33,623 bases of DNA. It comes from Desulfobulbus sp. (GTDB lineage Bacteria; Desulfobacterota; Desulfobulbia; Desulfobulbales; Desulfobulbaceae). The stretch spans positions 1 through 33,623 of the forward strand of contig QNYF01000065.1 of NCBI GenBank assembly GCA_003978695.1, read 5' to 3'. The notes below the pieces were generated by a model. It made no database searches and was not told the DNA's origin. It saw nothing but the letters and a program-made list of their open reading frames with translations. Positions within the stretch are counted from its first letter, which is position 1, and each line of letters starts with the position of its first letter. Shown piece by piece: positions 31,454 through 33,623 of this stretch. A program made the position numbers and the translations under genes.

Positions 31454-32887
31454 ATGTCACCTGTAATTTCCTGGAATCTGCGCGAACGCAGTTCCCTCAT
31501 ATACAGACTTTTACATATTCTCGACTGTATACTTGTCTGCGGTTTTCTCTGGGTTCTTGTCCAGTGGAACGGTATTCCCTGGAGTAAGTATTATAACTGG
31601 CTTGAAATAGCAGCGTTTGCGGTCTCTTTTCTCAGTTTTCATTATTTTCAGCTGTACAGGTCATGGCGGGGCTGGAAACTCTATCTTGAATTTCTGGTTA
31701 TTCTCCAGGCCTGGGCCACGGTTGTTGGTTTCATGCTTGCATATTTTTTCCTTTTGAAGATTTCTGTGGCCTACTCACGGGCGGTGTTCATCGTCTGGGC
31801 GGTAAGTACCCCGTTTCTCATATTCTTTTCTCATATTCTGGTCAGGCAGCTTTTACGGTATTTTCGGACACAGGGAAAGAATATTCGTCATGCTGTCATT
31901 GTAGGGGCTGGTGATTTGGGCATGAGAATGGCCCGGCAGATGGAAGAAATCCCATGGGCGGGAATCAATGTAATCGGTTTTTTTGATGATAAGGTAGAGC
32001 GTGAAGAAGGCCTGGAAGAAATTGACAAACCCCTGATCGGCAAGATCAGGGACGTGAAAGATTTCCTCAAAGTGAACGATATTGATTATGTTTATATAGC
32101 TCTTCCCATGCGGGCTGAACGAAAAATCTTTCGTCTGCTGCGGGAATGCCGGGATCTTGGCGCCCAGATTTATCTTGTACCTGATCTGTATATTTTTGGA
32201 CTTCACCATGCCGAAATTCAATCTCTTGGTGACATGCTGGTATTGAATTTTAATCCGTCATCAAGCTGGAAGCGGGTGTTTGACGTGGTTTTTTCCTCAC
32301 TTTTTCTGGTGCTGATGTCGCCTGTCATGCTCCTTATTATGCTCTGCATTAAGCTGGACAGCAGGGGGCCTGTATTTTACCGCCATACCCGTATTATGGC
32401 CACAGGGCGGGAATTTGAATGTCTGAAGTTCAGAACCATGGAGGTTGACGCAGACAGAAAGCTTAGCGAGTTGCTCGAGGAAGACCCGGAGCTGGCTGAA
32501 GAGTGGGAACAGAATTACAAGTTAAAAGAAGATCCGCGCATTACCCGAATCGGCCGGTTTCTCCGGCGCACCAGCCTGGATGAGTTACCGCAGTTTTTTA
32601 ATGTGCTGAAAGGAGAGATGAGTGTTGTCGGAGCGCGGCCAATCGTAGGCAAGGAACTTGAGGAATACTACAAAAAAAGTGACAGTGATCAAAGTGCCGG
32701 CCGTTACGTATCAATGAAGCCCGGAATTACCGGGCCATGGCAGGTGAGTAAACGCAACGATATAGACGATTACCAGGAACGTGTTGAACTCGACGACTGG
32801 TATGTACTCAATCACTCTCTCTGGTATGATATTAAAATAATATGCAAAACCATCCGCTGCATGTTCAGCGGCAAGGGGGCGTATTAG
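31454..32887 (+). CDS. Undecaprenyl-phosphate sugar-1-phosphate transferase (WbaP/WcaJ-type polyisoprenyl-phosphate hexose-1-P transferase)
   Basis: A 477-aa initiating transferase that links the first sugar-1-phosphate to undecaprenyl phosphate. Four membrane helices occupy ~20-130. A Rossmann-like CoA_binding_3 domain follows ([19 protein letters not shown], then INVIGFFDD). The catalytic bacterial sugar-transferase domain starts at [24 protein letters not shown] with a re-entrant helix. Its markers are [15 protein letters not shown]-like [28 protein letters not shown] (catalytic Asp376-Glu377) and [11 protein letters not shown]. It is the last plus-strand gene and closes the locus. It implies that the product is built on a polyprenyl carrier inside the cell. 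Confidence 0.95.
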   Translation: MSPVISWNLRERSSLIYRLLHILDCILVCGFLWVLVQWNGIPWSKYYNWLEIAAFAVSFLSFHYFQLYRSWRGWKLYLEFLVILQAWATVVGFMLAYFFLLKISVAYSRAVFIVWAVSTPFLIFFSHILVRQLLRYFRTQGKNIRHAVIVGAGDLGMRMARQMEEIPWAGINVIGFFDDKVEREEGLEEIDKPLIGKIRDVKDFLKVNDIDYVYIALPMRAERKIFRLLRECRDLGAQIYLVPDLYIFGLHHAEIQSLGDMLVLNFNPSSSWKRVFDVVFSSLFLVLMSPVMLLIMLCIKLDSRGPVFYRHTRIMATGREFECLKFRTMEVDADRKLSELLEEDPELAEEWEQNYKLKEDPRITRIGRFLRRTSLDELPQFFNVLKGEMSVVGARPIVGKELEEYYKKSDSDQSAGRYVSMKPGITGPWQVSKRNDIDDYQERVELDDWYVLNHSLWYDIKIICKTIRCMFSGKGAY

Positions 32888-32954
32888 TTCCATGTTGCCC
32901 TTTGTCAAACTTTAAGCCCTTCAGGCCGAGCTTTGAAGATATCCAGAGAGCCTG

Positions 32955-33191
32955 TTAACCGTTTCTTTTTGTTCCTTTATAGGTAAAGGATTTGGCGATC
33001 ATCTTGTAAAAGCTGCCTTTATCAATGCCGATTCTTTTCCCGCAGGGGCAGGATACACGCCCGTTGTCGGCGATAACCGCCCGGTATATTTTTTTTATTC
33101 TATCCTTGTGACAGCGAAGGACTTCTCCCTGGCCGATTTTATCATAGCGCCATATTTTTTTGCTGCAGGCAGCGCATCGAATAGTCAGCAT
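32955..33191 (-). CDS. Small zinc-ribbon-like protein
   Basis: A 78-aa basic protein starting MLTIRCAACSKKIWRYDKIG, with a second Cys cluster at EVLRCHKDRI and VSCPCGKRIGID. The CxxC, C and CPC arrangement suggests a zinc ribbon or similar metal site, but I do not recognise a named family. The ORF track extends 77 residues upstream through a MITE remnant and into the cooC-like gene; the ATG at 33191 gives a compact, conserved-looking domain, though its ribosome binding site is weak. It converges on the polyprenyl-transferase gene, with 67 bases between stops. Confidence 0.65.
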   Translation of the reverse strand: MLTIRCAACSKKIWRYDKIGQGEVLRCHKDRIKKIYRAVIADNGRVSCPCGKRIGIDKGSFYKMIAKSFTYKGTKRNG

Positions 33192-33317
33192 AGGCTTTTC
33201 TGGTGAAAATGATAAGGCGAGTCCGGGGCTGAAAATGGTAACAACCAAACTCTCTGCCGAGAGGGAACGCCAGTTTGCCGCATATTCTGTTGCAGGGGCA
33301 AGGCTGTCCTCTGGTCC

Positions 33318-33364
33318 TCTGGCTCCGGTCACGACTCCGAGATGGGGTGCAGCTGAACAGTTAC
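33318..33364 (-). mobile_element. MITE end fragment (copy C)
   Basis: On the minus strand GTAACTGTTCAGCTGCA and the following ~28 bases (to GGAGTCGTG) match the left ends of copies A and B. After that similarity is faint (a TTGCC...ATATG-like stretch near 33275-33300) and no opposite end or target duplication is clear. The fragment lies between the cooC-like gene and the zinc-ribbon gene. Confidence 0.7.
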
Positions 33365-33623
33365 GACTCCTCAAGTACGGCCTTGAGAAGTTCAGCGGGA
33401 GCGTTTTCAAGAGTATCCGCAATAGCGGTCACCGGGGTCGCGGACCTTTCAGCCTTGCGTATTGTTGAGGAGTTTGGAAAGAAGGCCACGGGCGGCTCGC
33501 CAAGGGCATCGATCAGAAACGTTCTGTCTTCTTCATCCTCTATCTGGTTGCCAACAAAAAAAACTCTGGGAATCCGGACATCATCGGCCATTTCCTTTAT
33601 TTTTAGAGCCGTACGGACGCTGG
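33361..33623 (-). CDS. CooC-like CO-dehydrogenase maturation ATPase (C-terminal part, runs off window edge)
   Basis: The minus-strand frame is open from the window edge: SVRTALKIKEMADDVRIPRVFFVGNQIEDEEDRTFLIDALGEPPVAFFPNS... (87 residues shown in total). The order T-x-KIKEMA, VFFVGNQI and EEDRTFL, followed by a proline-rich IP/FP-N-S segment and IRKAERS, resembles the last third of CooC/MinD-type ATPases that insert nickel into CO dehydrogenase. The nucleotide-binding P-loop lies beyond the window. The stop codon TAA is part of the GTAAC terminus of MITE fragment C, so the native C-terminus may have been altered by the insertion. Confidence 0.7.
   Translation of the reverse strand, partial: SVRTALKIKEMADDVRIPRVFFVGNQIEDEEDRTFLIDALGEPPVAFFPNSSTIRKAERSATPVTAIADTLENAPAELLKAVLEES

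Noticed and set aside
33192-33422. N-terminal 77 residues of the 155-aa ORF at 32955-33422
   Set aside because: This part translates the MITE fragment and the cooC-like 3' end in another frame; the compact Cys-rich part starts at 33191.
1-33623. tRNA, rRNA, CRISPR array or complete insertion sequence
   Set aside because: No cloverleaf, rRNA segment, regularly spaced repeat or transposase reading frame was recognised in either strand; only short non-autonomous elements are present.

Overview
The window looks like a chromosomal segment from a Gram-negative anaerobe, most plausibly a sulfate-reducing or sulfur-disproportionating Desulfobacterota (Desulfobulbales-like). This is inferred from gene content: a FeoA / Cys-rich small protein / FeoB iron locus, NhaD, the tail of a CooC-like CO-dehydrogenase maturation ATPase, tripartite ABC export genes and lipoprotein signals. 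No 16S or other phylogenetic marker is present, so the placement is moderate confidence.

Left part (1-5134, all minus strand). In transcription order: feoA, a 58-aa Cys-rich FeoB-associated membrane protein missing from the ORF track, feoB, an OmpR-type response regulator, its sensor kinase and the start of pstB (cut by the window edge). The last three genes overlap by a few bases. Two similar palindromes (TTTAGG-N4-CCTAAA type) overlap predicted promoters of feoA and of the small-protein/feoB unit and look like metalloregulator operators. A perfect 15-bp hairpin lies just before feoB. Divergent from feoA is a cation diffusion facilitator carrying an extra C-terminal NifX/NifB-like domain.

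Middle part (6628-12039). A membrane-bound diguanylate cyclase with an intact GGDEF and inhibitory I-site ends tail-to-tail, with 14 bp of overlap, against a fused hisHF gene whose product closely resembles the eukaryotic HIS7-type enzyme. A sugar-nucleotide transferase and an NhaD-type Na+/H+ antiporter follow, also convergent.

Right part (12266-32887, all plus strand). This is a long glycan locus. It starts with secreted proteins (a ConA/LamG-like protein, an SGNH lipoprotein, and a 691-aa propeller-like plus ConA-like protein). Next comes an alginate-type O-acetylation module (AlgI-like MBOAT plus two AlgJ/AlgX-like proteins in tandem). After a small exported protein there is a flippase-like integral membrane protein, a TolC/MacA/MacB-type tripartite ABC exporter, four family-2 glycosyltransferases and a WbaP-type polyprenyl-phosphate sugar-1-phosphate transferase. 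No Wzx, Wzy, Wzc or Wza is visible, so the tripartite exporter and flippase-like protein may replace the usual export route. The product may be an O-acetylated exopolysaccharide or a glycolipid/glycoconjugate, plausibly under c-di-GMP influence.

Right edge (32955-33623, minus strand). A small zinc-ribbon-like protein and the C-terminal end of a CooC-like ATPase.

Mobile DNA: three related short elements occur near 13093, 20708 and 33364. The 20708-20891 copy is a clean MITE with GTAACTATTYAG-type terminal inverted repeats and an 8-bp target duplication (GCCTTGAT). That fits a non-autonomous derivative of an IS66-like element. One remnant supplies the stop codon of the cooC-like gene. I see no tRNA, rRNA, CRISPR array or transposase gene.
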